Below, piece after piece: positions 1 through 8,587 of a DNA stretch of 64,000 nucleotides. The stretch is from Nocardia sp. Its GTDB lineage: Bacteria > Actinomycetota > Actinomycetes > Mycobacteriales > Mycobacteriaceae. Positions within the stretch are counted from its first letter, which is position 1; each line of letters starts with the position of its first letter. The stretch covers positions 1 through 64,000 of the forward strand of contig NZ_JAODNK010000031.1 of assembly GCF_025465275.1 (NCBI RefSeq), in the 5' to 3' direction. The notes under the pieces were generated by a model that worked only from the letters and a program-made list of their open reading frames with translations, was not told where the DNA came from and searched no databases. A program made the position numbers and the translations under genes.

Positions 1-1
1 A

Positions 2-1030
2 TTGGCTCAGCAGGCCCGGGCCCTGGATCCGACGCAGTTGCCGAGGATCGGGGAGAGGGTCCTGGGATTTCTCGACCCGGATGGGACGCTCACCGAGGAC
101 GCCGACCGTCAACGTTTGCGTCGTGCGAGTGTGAGCCCGCAACGCTACGACCTGATGTCGACCCTCACGGTCGAGTTCACCCCGGACGCGCGGGCGGCGT
201 TCGACGCCGTCATGGCCAAGCTCGCCCGCCACGGCATGTGCAACCCTGCTGATAAGGAAAGCCCGGGGGTCGACGACGGTCAGTTGCCCCCGGACCTGGT
301 GAAGGCGAGCGCGGCCCGGGACGAGCGCACGAAGGTGCAACGCCAGCACGACGCGTTGCTGGCGGTGCTGCACCCGGACTTCAACCCCGCCAAGCTGGGT
401 TCCCATCGCGGGTTGCCGGTCGCGACGATCCTGACGATGAGCATCGAGGATGTGGAACGTGCCGCCGGGGTGGCGACCCTGGCGACCGGCGGCCAGGTCC
501 CGGTCAAGGATGCGGTGACGCTGGCGGCTCGCCGGTCGAAGACGTTCGTGCTGGTGAAGGACAAGAACGGGATGCCGTTGCATATCGGGGAAGCCCGTTT
601 GGCGAACCCGGCACAACGGTTGGCGTTGATCGCGACCGAACGCGGCTGCACCCGCCCGGGCTGCACGGCACCGTCGAGCATGTGCGCGGTGCATCATGTG
701 ACCGAGTTCAGCAAGGGCGGCCGCACCGACATCGAGAACCTGACCTTGGCGTGTGATCACTGCCATGCCTTGGTCAAGGACGGCCCGCGCGGCTGGACGA
801 CGATCAAATTGGGTCAGGAGTCGGACTTCCCGGGCCGCACCGCCTGGATCGCCCCGGCCCATGTCGACCCGACCCGGGCTCCGCAGATCAACCACCTCCA
901 TCACCCCGGTGAGATGCTGACCGCCGCCCCACCATCGGTGCGGCCCCGCAGTTTCTGTGATCCGGTGCGCCCGCAACCGGTTCAGGACCGGATCGCCCGC
1001 CGGACCTCCACACCCCCACCTCGACAATAG
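2..1030 (+). CDS. HNH endonuclease domain protein of the DUF222/13E12 repeat family, 5' end outside window
   Basis: The C-terminal part of this 342-residue frame holds an HNH nuclease module at about residues 213-265: a CxxPGC zinc knuckle, the HH pair in AVHHV, then DIENLTLACDHCH. DUF222 and HNH domains occur together in actinobacterial 13E12 repeat proteins, which are multicopy and often hitchhike with mobile DNA; their biochemical role is poorly defined. The frame is already open at base 2, so the true start and the N-terminal DUF222 region lie upstream. It ends 18 bp before a perfect 10-bp stem hairpin and about 70 bp before a long inverted repeat, which fits a repeat-prone locus. Family call is firm; activity and target are unknown. 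Confidence 0.85.
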   Translation: MAQQARALDPTQLPRIGERVLGFLDPDGTLTEDADRQRLRRASVSPQRYDLMSTLTVEFTPDARAAFDAVMAKLARHGMCNPADKESPGVDDGQLPPDLVKASAARDERTKVQRQHDALLAVLHPDFNPAKLGSHRGLPVATILTMSIEDVERAAGVATLATGGQVPVKDAVTLAARRSKTFVLVKDKNGMPLHIGEARLANPAQRLALIATERGCTRPGCTAPSSMCAVHHVTEFSKGGRTDIENLTLACDHCHALVKDGPRGWTTIKLGQESDFPGRTAWIAPAHVDPTRAPQINHLHHPGEMLTAAPPSVRPRSFCDPVRPQPVQDRIARRTSTPPPRQ

Positions 1031-1047
1031 GTTTCCCCGCCCCGTGT

Positions 1048-1072
1048 CACCGACAGGTTGATCCTGTCGGTG
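1048..1072 (+). terminator. Hairpin terminator after the HNH gene
   Basis: A perfect 10-bp stem (CACCGACAGG / CCTGTCGGTG) with a 5-base TTGAT loop lies 18 bp after the HNH stop codon. There is no clear T-tract, which is common for actinobacterial terminators. It sits just outside the left arm of the large inverted repeat. Confidence 0.65.
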
Positions 1073-1097
1073 CTACAGGCCGTGGCCCGGCCTGGTT

Positions 1098-1310
1098 CTT
1101 CGGGTTTTTGTACAGTCTCTGAAACGGGACCACAGCCAGTCCTCCGGCCGGTACCGCAGCTACTTCCGGTACTGCGGGAGGTAAATCGGGTACTACACCC
1201 GACGCCACCAGCACGGCCATCTCGAGCCTTGCTCGCACCCGGAAACCCAACACCCTCTTTCGACGCAAGAAACCCAGGTGCACCGACCTGCCTCGGCATA
1301 GAAACCACCC
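1098..1310 (+). repeat. Left arm of a large imperfect inverted repeat
   Basis: This 213-bp arm matches the reverse complement of 1421-1640. The best blocks are a perfect 24-bp match (1265-1288 with 1442-1465), a 33-bp block with one mismatch (1208-1240 with 1492-1524) and a 14-bp match (1293-1306 with 1425-1438). Weaker similarity reaches the outer ends, around ACCACAGCC and the T-rich GTTTTTGT. No transposase is present. A MITE-like or structured repeat is an inference. Confidence 0.8.
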
Positions 1311-1420
1311 GAAACGGGCACCACACAGCCCTTCTCCTCGACCGCACAGCCTGTGTCCGCACGGCACAGACCTGATAACGGTTGTGCCGCCGAGACACCC
1401 GCTGTTCCGTCCCCGGAACC

Positions 1421-1640
1421 CGACGGTTTCTATGCCGAAACGGTCGGTGCACCTGGGTTTCTTGCATCCGAAGCAGGGTTGGTCTGCGAGAGGGTGCGAG
1501 CAAAGCTCGAGATGGCCGTGCTGGGCACGTCAGGAGCCGTACCCAATTTACCTTCCGCGGTTGGGAGGGAATACCTGCGGTTCCAGCTTGGTCGACCGGC
1601 TGTGGTGCCGTTCTCGAGAACAAAACCCCAAAGGACAAAG
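1421..1640 (-). repeat. Right arm of the large inverted repeat
   Basis: Reverse-complement partner of 1098-1310, separated by a spacer of about 110 bp (1311-1420) in which no gene is visible. Its outer end lies close to the point where MarR similarity stops in the adjacent broken gene. Gene-like open frames run through both arms, but their products match nothing I recognise. Confidence 0.8.
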
Positions 1641-1702
1641 ACTAGAACCGAGAGACCGCTGGATTCGGCGTCTCGGGGTTCAACTTCGCCGGGGGCAGTC
1701 CC

Positions 1703-1954
1703 GTCGAGCATGTCGCGGCCGTGGTTGGACAGGTGTAGGAGGTTGGCGCGTTTGTCTGCGGGGTCGGGGCGGCGCTCTACGTGGCCGTGGCGCACCATCT
1801 CGTCGACGATCTTGGCTGCGCCCTGTGCGGTGATGCCTAGGCGCTCTCCCAGTTGGCTTGCGGTGAGGGCATTCTCGTCGGGGACGCGGTGGTCGCGCTC
1901 GGCCAGGTGGGTGTGCAGGTCACGGACGAAGGCTTGATACGCCTGTCCGAGCAT
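1703..1954 (-). pseudogene. Truncated MarR-family regulator
   Basis: Reading from an ATG at 1954, about 84 residues look like a MarR winged-helix core: an N-terminal helix (LGQAYQAFVRDLHTHLAER), then the recognition region LTASQLGERLGITAQGAAK, and the wing ERRPDPADKRANLLHLS. The helix normally lying between the first helix and the wHTH is shortened. After residue 84 or so the frame stays open but runs into the inverted repeat, losing the C-terminal dimerisation helix. MarR proteins are usually about 140-150 residues, so this is most likely non-functional. Its ATG overlaps the divergent cupin ATG in a shared CATG. The neighbouring repeat may have caused the truncation; that is an inference. 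Confidence 0.6.
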
Positions 1955-2279
1955 GACCGCCGTCGGCTTGGCCGCACCCAGTCGTGGTTCCACCGAGAAC
2001 AGCGCATGGCGACTCACCATCAAACCGGGCGTGGACGCGCCGCCGCACGCCCTGACCCGCGAGGAGATCTTCATTGCGCTGTCCGGCACGATGACCGTCA
2101 CCATGGGTGGCGAAGTCCTCACGGTGGCAGCGGGAGACGCTCTCATCGTGCCCGCACACGAGTCGTTCGCCATGTCCAATCCGAGCGATGAGCCGTTCGA
2201 GGCGATTGTGGTGCTGCCGGTCGGCGGGCAGGGACTCATTCCCGGTCAGCCGCCGGTTGTCGCACCCTGGGCACGTTGA
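1953..2279 (+). CDS. Small single-domain cupin protein
   Basis: This 108-residue protein is a compact beta-barrel cupin. The first motif runs over PHALTREEIFIALSGTMTV (about residues 31-49), with a glycine-rich turn MGGEVLTVAAGDALIVPAHE following, and the hydrophobic VVLPVGGQG strand closes the barrel. Cupins of this size often bind a metal and act as isomerases, dioxygenase-like enzymes or ligand sensors; the substrate cannot be told. It is divergent from the MarR remnant, an arrangement typical of a regulator and its target, and its 3' end overlaps the convergent FAD oxidoreductase by 34 bp. Confidence 0.75.
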   Translation: MTAVGLAAPSRGSTENSAWRLTIKPGVDAPPHALTREEIFIALSGTMTVTMGGEVLTVAAGDALIVPAHESFAMSNPSDEPFEAIVVLPVGGQGLIPGQPPVVAPWAR

Positions 2280-3766
2280 TCCGCAGTCGGGTTCGGTGGT
2301 GCCGAAGTGGCGAGGTGTTCCGGGCCGAACCAGCACGGGATTACCTCGCGGACAAAGGAACTGATGCACTCGACGGTCGGGCCGGAGAGGATTTCGCCGA
2401 CGAAGTAGATTCCGCCCCGGCCCTGGATCTCCGATATCCGCTCGAACCAGCCTTCGCGGATCGCGGCGACGCTGGGGTAGGCGGGCCAGTCGGCGATGGT
2501 TTCGGAGATGAGCTCCGGGTCGTCGAACAGGAACAGGCTCTCCTTCGCGAGAGTCCAGGCCTTGGCGTCCGATATCGAGGTGTCGGAATTGCTGAAGCAG
2601 ATCCAGTACGGCCCGGGGTGTTGCTTGTTGGCGGCGGTGATGCGATGCATGGCCTGTTCCGGATCGGAGTCGGTGTAGCTGCCATAGGGCTCGAGCAGCC
2701 AGAACCCCAGGGGTTCGGCGGAATTGGGCCGCCGTGGGAAGGTGATGATCTCCTCCCGGGCCTTGATCAGGTAGCTGCGGGTCCAGGTGCGGGGGCAGTT
2801 TCGCTCGGCGAAGAGTTCGTGAATATCCCCGGCGGGGAAGATGTTCCGAATCTGTGCGGGACGGGCTGTCACCACCACGGATGAATACATCGTGCGGTGG
2901 TACTTGCCGCCTGCCGTGTAGGTGACCCGAACGCCCTCTGTCGGAACAGGTTCGATCGAGGTCACTCTGCTGCCGACGCTGACTTCGAGTCGGCAATCGT
3001 CGACAACCTGCCGCATGAAGCTGATGAATCCGCGCCGGAAGCCCACGGTCACCGGCCTGCGTGAGCTCATCTGCGCGCGCAGCGACTGCGGCATTCGCTC
3101 CAGCAACGACTGCCGCTGCGCCGGATAGAGCGACAGCATCATCTTCGCCAACTGCGAAACATGGCCGGAGATATGCGCATTGATATTGATGATGGTTTCG
3201 GCGGGCTGTCGCGGTCGGCGCATATTCGCGTACAGCGTCAGGCCCTGCAGGATCTCACCGGCCAGTGGACTGTGGCGCGCCCGGTACGTCTCCCAGGTCT
3301 CGCCGGGGATCCGATCGAAGGCCAATCCGCTGAGTCCGGGTCCCCGCCTGTCCCGGACTGCTCCCTCGATAATGTTCCATGCTTCGGCCAGCTGATCGGC
3401 CGCCTGCTCGGGTGTCAGGGTCCGGAACAGCGGCACGAAGTGTGGCGGCACGGTCAATCCCGGTTTGCCGGAATCGGTTTCGGCAACGAAGTGCAATGCT
3501 TCGACCTGCGTCTCCGTGGGATGCTTTCTCATCAACTCATCGATGGCGGTTCCTGTCGCATCCTCGCCGAAGTCCTGCTGAATGATGAGATGCGCTTGGA
3601 AATCATAGATTTCACCTTCCACTTCAACGGTTTCGCAGTAGCCGCCGAGCTGCGCGCCGGCTTCGAGGATGTCGATGTTCCGATAGCCGAGGTCGCGTAG
3701 TTTCGCGGCCGCGAGGATGCCGCTCTGTCCGGCGCCTACGACGCATATGGCTGCGGTGAGATCCAT
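2246..3766 (-). CDS. FAD/NAD(P)-dependent flavin oxidoreductase
   Basis: A 506-residue flavoprotein. An FAD-binding Rossmann motif (VVGAGQSGILAA, residues 9-20) is followed by the acidic strand end ILEAGAQLGGYCETV. The rest resembles flavin-containing amine-oxidase or monooxygenase-like proteins, but no substrate-defining motif was recognised. The start is supported by AAGGAG six bases before the ATG. It is divergent from the zinc alcohol dehydrogenase across about 200 bp of promoter DNA, so the two may be co-regulated. The last residues are Pro/Ala/Gly rich and overlap the cupin gene. Confidence 0.7.
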   Translation of the reverse strand: MDLTAAICVVGAGQSGILAAAKLRDLGYRNIDILEAGAQLGGYCETVEVEGEIYDFQAHLIIQQDFGEDATGTAIDELMRKHPTETQVEALHFVAETDSGKPGLTVPPHFVPLFRTLTPEQAADQLAEAWNIIEGAVRDRRGPGLSGLAFDRIPGETWETYRARHSPLAGEILQGLTLYANMRRPRQPAETIININAHISGHVSQLAKMMLSLYPAQRQSLLERMPQSLRAQMSSRRPVTVGFRRGFISFMRQVVDDCRLEVSVGSRVTSIEPVPTEGVRVTYTAGGKYHRTMYSSVVVTARPAQIRNIFPAGDIHELFAERNCPRTWTRSYLIKAREEIITFPRRPNSAEPLGFWLLEPYGSYTDSDPEQAMHRITAANKQHPGPYWICFSNSDTSISDAKAWTLAKESLFLFDDPELISETIADWPAYPSVAAIREGWFERISEIQGRGGIYFVGEILSGPTVECISSFVREVIPCWFGPEHLATSAPPNPTADQRAQGATTGG

Positions 3767-3964
3767 CGGGACTCCTTCGGATGGTCGCGAAGGCGGGTGA
3801 TGGTCACGAGTATGCGGGGGCGGGGTTACGCGGGCGGCCCGAATGTGGCAACGTATCGCCCCGGTGAGTGGAACGTGTTCTATATCTGATGTGGTTCCCC
3901 GCCCTATGGTGCAGGTGATCGGCGTGAGAAGTCACTTCGCCGTCTTTTGGGAAGGAGTGTCCGG

Positions 3965-5065
3965 ATGGACATCACTGCCGCGGTCGCGCGTGGAGCGCAA
4001 GTGCCGCTCGCGTTCGAAACCATCACCCTCGAGGAGCCTCGGGCGGATGAGGTCGTGGTGCGCATTGTCGCCACGGGTGTATGCCACACCGACCTGGTGA
4101 CCAAGAGCGTCTTCCCGGCCGAGCTGCCGATTGTCCTGGGCCACGAAGGCTCGGGCATTGTCGAGCAGATCGGCTCGGCGGTGACCGATGTGAAGGTCGG
4201 CGATCACGTACTGCTGACCTACGGCAGCTGTGGCACGTGCACCCAGTGCAGCACCGGCGCGCCCTCGTACTGCGAGCAGTTCGTCATGCTGAACACCTCG
4301 GGCGGCCGCACCGACTTCACCTCGCCGCTGAGCATCGGTGGCGAGCGGGTCATGGGTGCGTTCTTCGGCCAGTCCAGCTTCGCCACCCACGTGCTGGTCG
4401 GCCGCCGCAATGTGGTGGTGGTGGACGACGACGTGGATCTGGTCGCCTGCGCCCCGTTCGGCTGCGGTGTGCAGACCGGGGCCGGCGCGGTCGCCAATGT
4501 GATGCGCCCGGCCCCGCACGAGTCCATCGTGATCTTCGGCGCCGGTGGTGTCGGCATGTCGGCGCTGCTGGCCGCACGTGCGCTCGGCGTCGAGAATGTG
4601 GTCGCCGTGGACCTGTCGGCCGAAAGGCTGGCTGTGGCAAAGGAACTGGGCGCGTCGACGGTGATCGACGGTGCGGCCGAAGACGTTGTCGCCCAGGTAC
4701 AGGCCGCCACCGGTGGTGGCGCGACCTTCGCGCTGGACACCACCGCGGCAAACCCGGTGATCGCCAACGCACTGCTTGCCCTCGCGCCGCGTGGAACGCT
4801 GGTCCTGGTCGGCCTCGGCGAGGCCGCCATGGAATTCGAGATCGGTCACCTCACCGGCAATGGTAAGGCCGTCCGCGGTTGCATCGAAGGTAGTTGCGAC
4901 CCACAGGAATTCATCCCGCAGCTGATCGAATGGCATCGCGCGGGCAAGTTCCCGATCGAGAAGATCTCCCGGCAGTACCCGTTCTCCGAAATCAATACGG
5001 CAATGCACGACGCCGAGATCGGCGCGACCATCAAGCCGATTCTGGTGCTCCCGACCGCCGACTGA
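3965..5065 (+). CDS. Zinc-dependent NAD(P) alcohol dehydrogenase, aryl-alcohol type
   Basis: A 366-residue medium-chain dehydrogenase/reductase. Catalytic zinc ligands are visible in GVCHTD (Cys about residue 40) and GHEGSG (His about 61). A structural zinc loop with four cysteines spans about residues 88-103 (SCGTCTQCSTGAPSYC). The coenzyme fold has GAGGVGMSAL near residue 192. This domain set is typical of class III/aryl-alcohol dehydrogenases that oxidise benzylic or aliphatic alcohols to aldehydes; the substrate here is unknown. GGAAGGAG lies before the chosen ATG. The neighbouring P450 gene is convergent. Confidence 0.88.
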   Translation: MDITAAVARGAQVPLAFETITLEEPRADEVVVRIVATGVCHTDLVTKSVFPAELPIVLGHEGSGIVEQIGSAVTDVKVGDHVLLTYGSCGTCTQCSTGAPSYCEQFVMLNTSGGRTDFTSPLSIGGERVMGAFFGQSSFATHVLVGRRNVVVVDDDVDLVACAPFGCGVQTGAGAVANVMRPAPHESIVIFGAGGVGMSALLAARALGVENVVAVDLSAERLAVAKELGASTVIDGAAEDVVAQVQAATGGGATFALDTTAANPVIANALLALAPRGTLVLVGLGEAAMEFEIGHLTGNGKAVRGCIEGSCDPQEFIPQLIEWHRAGKFPIEKISRQYPFSEINTAMHDAEIGATIKPILVLPTAD

Positions 5066-5182
5066 GCGCACCAGCTCGCAAACCCGTGCCACCAGGTCGT
5101 GGAGTGGGCTCGGGAGCAGGCGGAGCGCCTGGTTGGCGAGCTGGGCCGGTGACCACGACCACCGATCCGCTGCCGTCGAGTT

Positions 5183-6613
5183 TCATCGAATCACCTCGCG
5201 ACGGCGCGCCACCATCCGCAACCCATGCTTGGGCCGCAGGGTCAAAGTAGCCTCCGGTTCGACCGGGAATCCGGGCACCAGATCGAAAACATAGTGCTGA
5301 CTCCACATTGCGGTGATCAGCACGGCCTCCATGAGTGCGAAACTCGAGCCGATGCAGATCCTCCGGCCGCCGCCGAACGGCAGGTACGCCGAACGTGGGC
5401 GGCCCTTGCCCGCGCCGGGCAGGAAGCGGGCCGGGTCGAACTGCTCCGGTTCCGGCCACCATCGCTCGTCGTGGTGGATGAAGTGCGAGGGCACGATGAC
5501 CGTGGTGCCGCGGCGAATGTGATGGCCGTCGATGACATCGTCCGCGATGGCGACCCGCGGAATTGTCCACGCGGGGGAGAAGTACCGCATTGCCTCCTGT
5601 AGGCAGGCCGAGGTCCACAGTAGTTTCGGCAGGTCCTCGACGGTCGGGGTGCGGCCCTGCAGGACGGTGTCGACCTCCGCCAGCATGCGGTCACGGGCTT
5701 CGCTATTGAGCGCCAGCAGGTACCACATCCATGACAGCGCATTGGCGGTGGTTTCGTGGCCGGCGAGCATGAAGGTGAGCGCCTCGTCCCGGACGCGCTT
5801 GAGTGGCAGTGTCCCTTCCGCATCGGCGGCGGTGAGTAGGTGATTCAGCAGATCCGGACTGTCGGTGGGGTTTTCGTAGCGCTCGGTCACCACGCGCCAT
5901 ACCTCGGCGTCGAGGGTGCGCACGATGCGCTGGATCTTGCGCAGCGGGGGCGGCAGGGGAATCGGCGTGAACGCGACCCGAGCTGTGGCCCGCCACAATG
6001 ACTTCGGTGGCGCGGCGACCACGAACAGCCGCTCCAGCCGCTCGGCGAAGCGCAGTCCGCCGGTGACCAGGCCCGACATCCGTTGCGCGATATGGCCGAA
6101 CTGCTGTCCGAACAGTGCGCTACCGACGACGTTCAGGGTCAGCTGCACCATCTCGCCGACCATGTCGATCTCGGCGCGGGCGGGTCCGGTGCCGAGCGCT
6201 GCGACACTCTCCGCGATGGGCTCGACCATCAGATCGATCAATCCGTTCAGATGTCGTCTGGCGAACATCGGGTTGAGCATGGTGCGATGTCGCTGCCAGG
6301 ATTCGCCCTCATCGGTGAAGAGGCTGATGCCGAGGATCGCGCGCAGCATCTCGTATTCGAATGCCTTCTCGTACTTGAGGCGACCCGCGTGCAATATGTG
6401 ATCGACGTAATCGGGATGGTTCAGTACCGCATACCGCCGTGTCCCCGCCCGGAATCGCAGCAGATCGGTGTCTTTGACCCCGCCGAAGATCCCGGCTCGG
6501 ATATCCAGTCCGACGGTCAAGGCCTCTATCGTCGCCGTCGAAGTGCGGGTGCGTTTGCTCGGACGTGTCGAACGATAGTGCTGCTCAGCAGCTTCGGGCA
6601 TGAGCGTAGACAT
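5183..6613 (-). CDS. Cytochrome P450
   Basis: A 476-residue P450 monooxygenase. The oxygen-binding I-helix motif is AGHETTAN, the ExxR motif appears as EAMR, and the heme loop is FGGGRRICIGSSFA with the axial Cys. The length and the SLFTDEGESWQRHRTMLNPMF segment resemble the longer, fatty-acid or sterol-type bacterial CYPs rather than the short CYP105 type; no subfamily is assigned. The ATG at 6613 has AAGGAGGG seven bases upstream, better than the in-frame start at 6637. It is divergent from a TetR gene, and the intergenic region carries nested operator-like palindromes, so local repression is likely. Confidence 0.92.
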   Translation of the reverse strand: MSTLMPEAAEQHYRSTRPSKRTRTSTATIEALTVGLDIRAGIFGGVKDTDLLRFRAGTRRYAVLNHPDYVDHILHAGRLKYEKAFEYEMLRAILGISLFTDEGESWQRHRTMLNPMFARRHLNGLIDLMVEPIAESVAALGTGPARAEIDMVGEMVQLTLNVVGSALFGQQFGHIAQRMSGLVTGGLRFAERLERLFVVAAPPKSLWRATARVAFTPIPLPPPLRKIQRIVRTLDAEVWRVVTERYENPTDSPDLLNHLLTAADAEGTLPLKRVRDEALTFMLAGHETTANALSWMWYLLALNSEARDRMLAEVDTVLQGRTPTVEDLPKLLWTSACLQEAMRYFSPAWTIPRVAIADDVIDGHHIRRGTTVIVPSHFIHHDERWWPEPEQFDPARFLPGAGKGRPRSAYLPFGGGRRICIGSSFALMEAVLITAMWSQHYVFDLVPGFPVEPEATLTLRPKHGLRMVARRREVIR

Positions 6614-6658
6614 ACCGGACCCTCCTTGGGTCGACACCGCATCGTGTCGCTCGCGCTC

Positions 6659-6701
6659 AACTGGTGACGACTGTCACCAATGACTGCGCATGTCACCAGT
6701 T
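6659..6701. promoter_or_regulatory. Nested TetR operator between P450 and tetR
   Basis: TGGTGAC (6662-6668) and GTCACCA (6673-6679) form a perfect 7-bp palindrome with a 4-base spacer. The same left half, AACTGGTGAC (6659-6668), also pairs exactly with GTCACCAGTT at 6692-6701. It lies between the P450 start and the TetR start, so it could control both. Confidence 0.7.
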
Positions 6702-6735
6702 TGTGAGCGGCCCCCGACCTTGTCAAGATGGAACA

Positions 6736-7392
6736 GTGTCGACACCGAAGACGTGGGGCGGGCGTAGCGCCGTAGAGCGCCGTACCGAGCGCAGGCAGCG
6801 CCTGATCACCGCCGCCCTGGAGATCTGGCGCGAAAACGGCTGGCCCGCAGTCACAATTCGCGCGGTGTGCGCCCGCACCTCGCTGAACGACCGCTACTTC
6901 TACGAGACCTTCACCGACCGCGACGAACTGCTCGGGGCGGCATGGGAATCGGTCCGCGACGATATGCTCGAAGCCCTCGCCACCGCCTTCGAAGACAACC
7001 TCGACCGCCCGCTGCACGAAATCGTCCGCATCGCAGCCACAGTCGTCACCGATCGTATGTCCGCTGACCCCGCCTACAGCAGAATCCTGCTCCTGCACCA
7101 CGCCGGGAGCCCTGCCCTCGAAGCGTGCCGAGTGAGCGCCATGCGCCTCACCGCCGGTCTCGTAGTAGCCGGCGCCCTCCGCGTCCTCGGCCCCGCCGCC
7201 GACGAACGCGCACTCCACATGGACGCCATCATCGGTGTGGGTGGCTTCGTGGAACTCATCACGGCCTGGCAATCCGGCCTACTCGACTGCACCGCCTCCG
7301 AAATCGTCGACCACACAGTTCGTCTGGTCTCCACCTTCAGCCTCGACCACGCAGCTGCTTTCGCGCGCCGGGAGGCTGCTGTCGACAAGTAG
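6736..7392 (+). CDS. TetR-family transcriptional regulator
   Basis: A 218-residue regulator with a classic N-terminal TetR helix-turn-helix: RRQRLITAALEIWRENGWPA then VTIRAVCARTSLNDRYFYETF. The remaining helical part is a ligand-binding and dimerisation domain of unknown specificity. The GTG at 6736 (product MSTPKTWGG) is preferred because earlier in-frame codons lie inside the operator palindromes. It is divergent from the P450 and probably represses it and itself. Confidence 0.88.
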   Translation: MSTPKTWGGRSAVERRTERRQRLITAALEIWRENGWPAVTIRAVCARTSLNDRYFYETFTDRDELLGAAWESVRDDMLEALATAFEDNLDRPLHEIVRIAATVVTDRMSADPAYSRILLLHHAGSPALEACRVSAMRLTAGLVVAGALRVLGPAADERALHMDAIIGVGGFVELITAWQSGLLDCTASEIVDHTVRLVSTFSLDHAAAFARREAAVDK

Positions 7393-7434
7393 GAATTTCT
7401 GACGACGAAGAACCGTATCGGCGCGCTCGCGCGC

Positions 7435-7887
7435 TTACGGGTGCAGCCGCCGCATGTAGTTCTCATAGACCGTCGCGAAGCCGTCCTGGTCGAATTCGAT
7501 ATCGGCGCTGAAGTCGTCGGAGCTGTAGCCGACCACGCCCTCGCCGCGTGGGAGATAGCGCTGGGCGGCGAGGCGGGCAGTCAGTTGCGGGACACTGACA
7601 TAACGCATGGTGTAGTCGTGCGGGGCGGCATCCGGCAGCAAAAGCCCGTGGCGCAGCACGGGCAGCGAGTTGAAGAACACTGAATGCTGCAGATCGAAGA
7701 AGTCGGCCCCGTCGAGGCGATGATGCACAGCCCCGTCACCGATATCGACGATCAGCTCTGAACCGTCGAGCTCCCACCGCAATTCGTAGACCAAACCGAT
7801 CTGAGTCCCGCGAGCACGATCCAGGCTCTCCACCTGAACGATCTCCATACGCGGCTCGTCGACTCCCTGCCAAACGAATGTTCGCAC
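7435..7887 (-). CDS. Putative glycolipid-binding (PF06475-like) protein
   Basis: A 150-residue soluble protein. The pattern YELRWELDG near residue 34, LRWE with alternating beta strands, the middle YVSVPQLTARLAAQRY, and the ending SADIEFDQDGFATVYENYMRRL resemble the putative glycolipid-binding family. That family is often found in mycolic-acid bacteria, and its role is not well established. It sits downstream of the deletion-bearing LLM gene on the same strand, separated by 10 bp. Assignment is by motif memory, not a search. Confidence 0.55.
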   Translation of the reverse strand: MRTFVWQGVDEPRMEIVQVESLDRARGTQIGLVYELRWELDGSELIVDIGDGAVHHRLDGADFFDLQHSVFFNSLPVLRHGLLLPDAAPHDYTMRYVSVPQLTARLAAQRYLPRGEGVVGYSSDDFSADIEFDQDGFATVYENYMRRLHP

Positions 7888-7897
7888 GCCCCTGAGA

Positions 7898-8587
7898 CTA
7901 CCGAGATTCCAGGCAGCCTACCGAGGTTCCAGCCGCGATATTGTCACCCACCTGATATCCGGCGGCGGCTTCGAGGGTTGTTTCTATTGTTTCCCAAGGG
8001 ATTCCGGCGGGCAGGACGATCATCTGGATATCGACATCGGATGCCCAGGCGTCGAGTTTGTCGCGCAACTGGGTGGGCGTTCCGTGCGCTGTCAACGCGT
8101 CCAGCGCAGGTTCCGCCTCGGGTGGTACGACGGATCGTGTCGGACTGGGTCGCGGGTTGGCCGTTCGAATGGCCTGCACGGCTTCTCCGTATCCCTGGTC
8201 CGCGATGAGCTCTGCGTAGCCGTCGCCCATGGCGCAGATGTACCAGGCGAGGCAGCTGGCGGCGATGTTCCGGGCTATCTGCGGGTCGGCGTCGGCGACC
8301 GTGAACGGTCCGGTGGCGACGGTGACCGGGGCACGGCCCGAACGCAGGCGCTGTATCTCGCCGGCTCGCTCGCGCAGCCGTTCCTGGGTGAGAAACAGCG
8401 GGTACCAACCGTCGGCGTGCTCGGCGACCACCCGCGTTGCCAGCAGCAAAGTGGCGTCGTAGGCCCAGCCTTCGGCGAGCGAGAAGACTTCGTATCCGAG
8501 CTCCTCGGCCCGCAATGCGGTCGCGACAATGACGTCTCGACGGGTCTCCATCGGCGTGAACGCGACGCCGAGGCGGTGCGCGCTCAC
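7898..8587 (-). pseudogene. LLM-class flavin oxidoreductase with large internal deletion
   Basis: The frame starts at a GTG (8587) that overlaps the upstream gene's stop in GTGA and gives 229 residues, against about 300-340 for luciferase-like monooxygenases. The N-terminal strand-helix (LGVAFTPMETRRD, then LGYEVFSLAEGWAYDATLLLATR) is normal. It then jumps straight to AEHADGWYPLFLTQERLRERA, which belongs near the start of the C-terminal half. The core of the TIM barrel, which carries the F420/FMN contacts, is missing, yet the frame is kept. An inactive product is most likely; this comes from family knowledge and was not aligned. Confidence 0.6.

Noticed and set aside
1353..1937. Long open frames through the inverted-repeat arms on both strands
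   Set aside because: Similar frames appear in both arms because the DNA is repeated; the products match no family and overlap the MarR remnant. High GC content favours such open frames.
1920..2996. 358-codon open frame antisense to the FAD oxidoreductase region
   Set aside because: It is Arg/His rich and out of frame with the recognisable flavoprotein on the same strand; a composition shadow.
5066..5182. CCAGCTCGC / GCGAGCTGG inverted repeat between the alcohol dehydrogenase and P450
   Set aside because: The 56-base spacer is too long for a simple terminator, and no supporting feature was seen.
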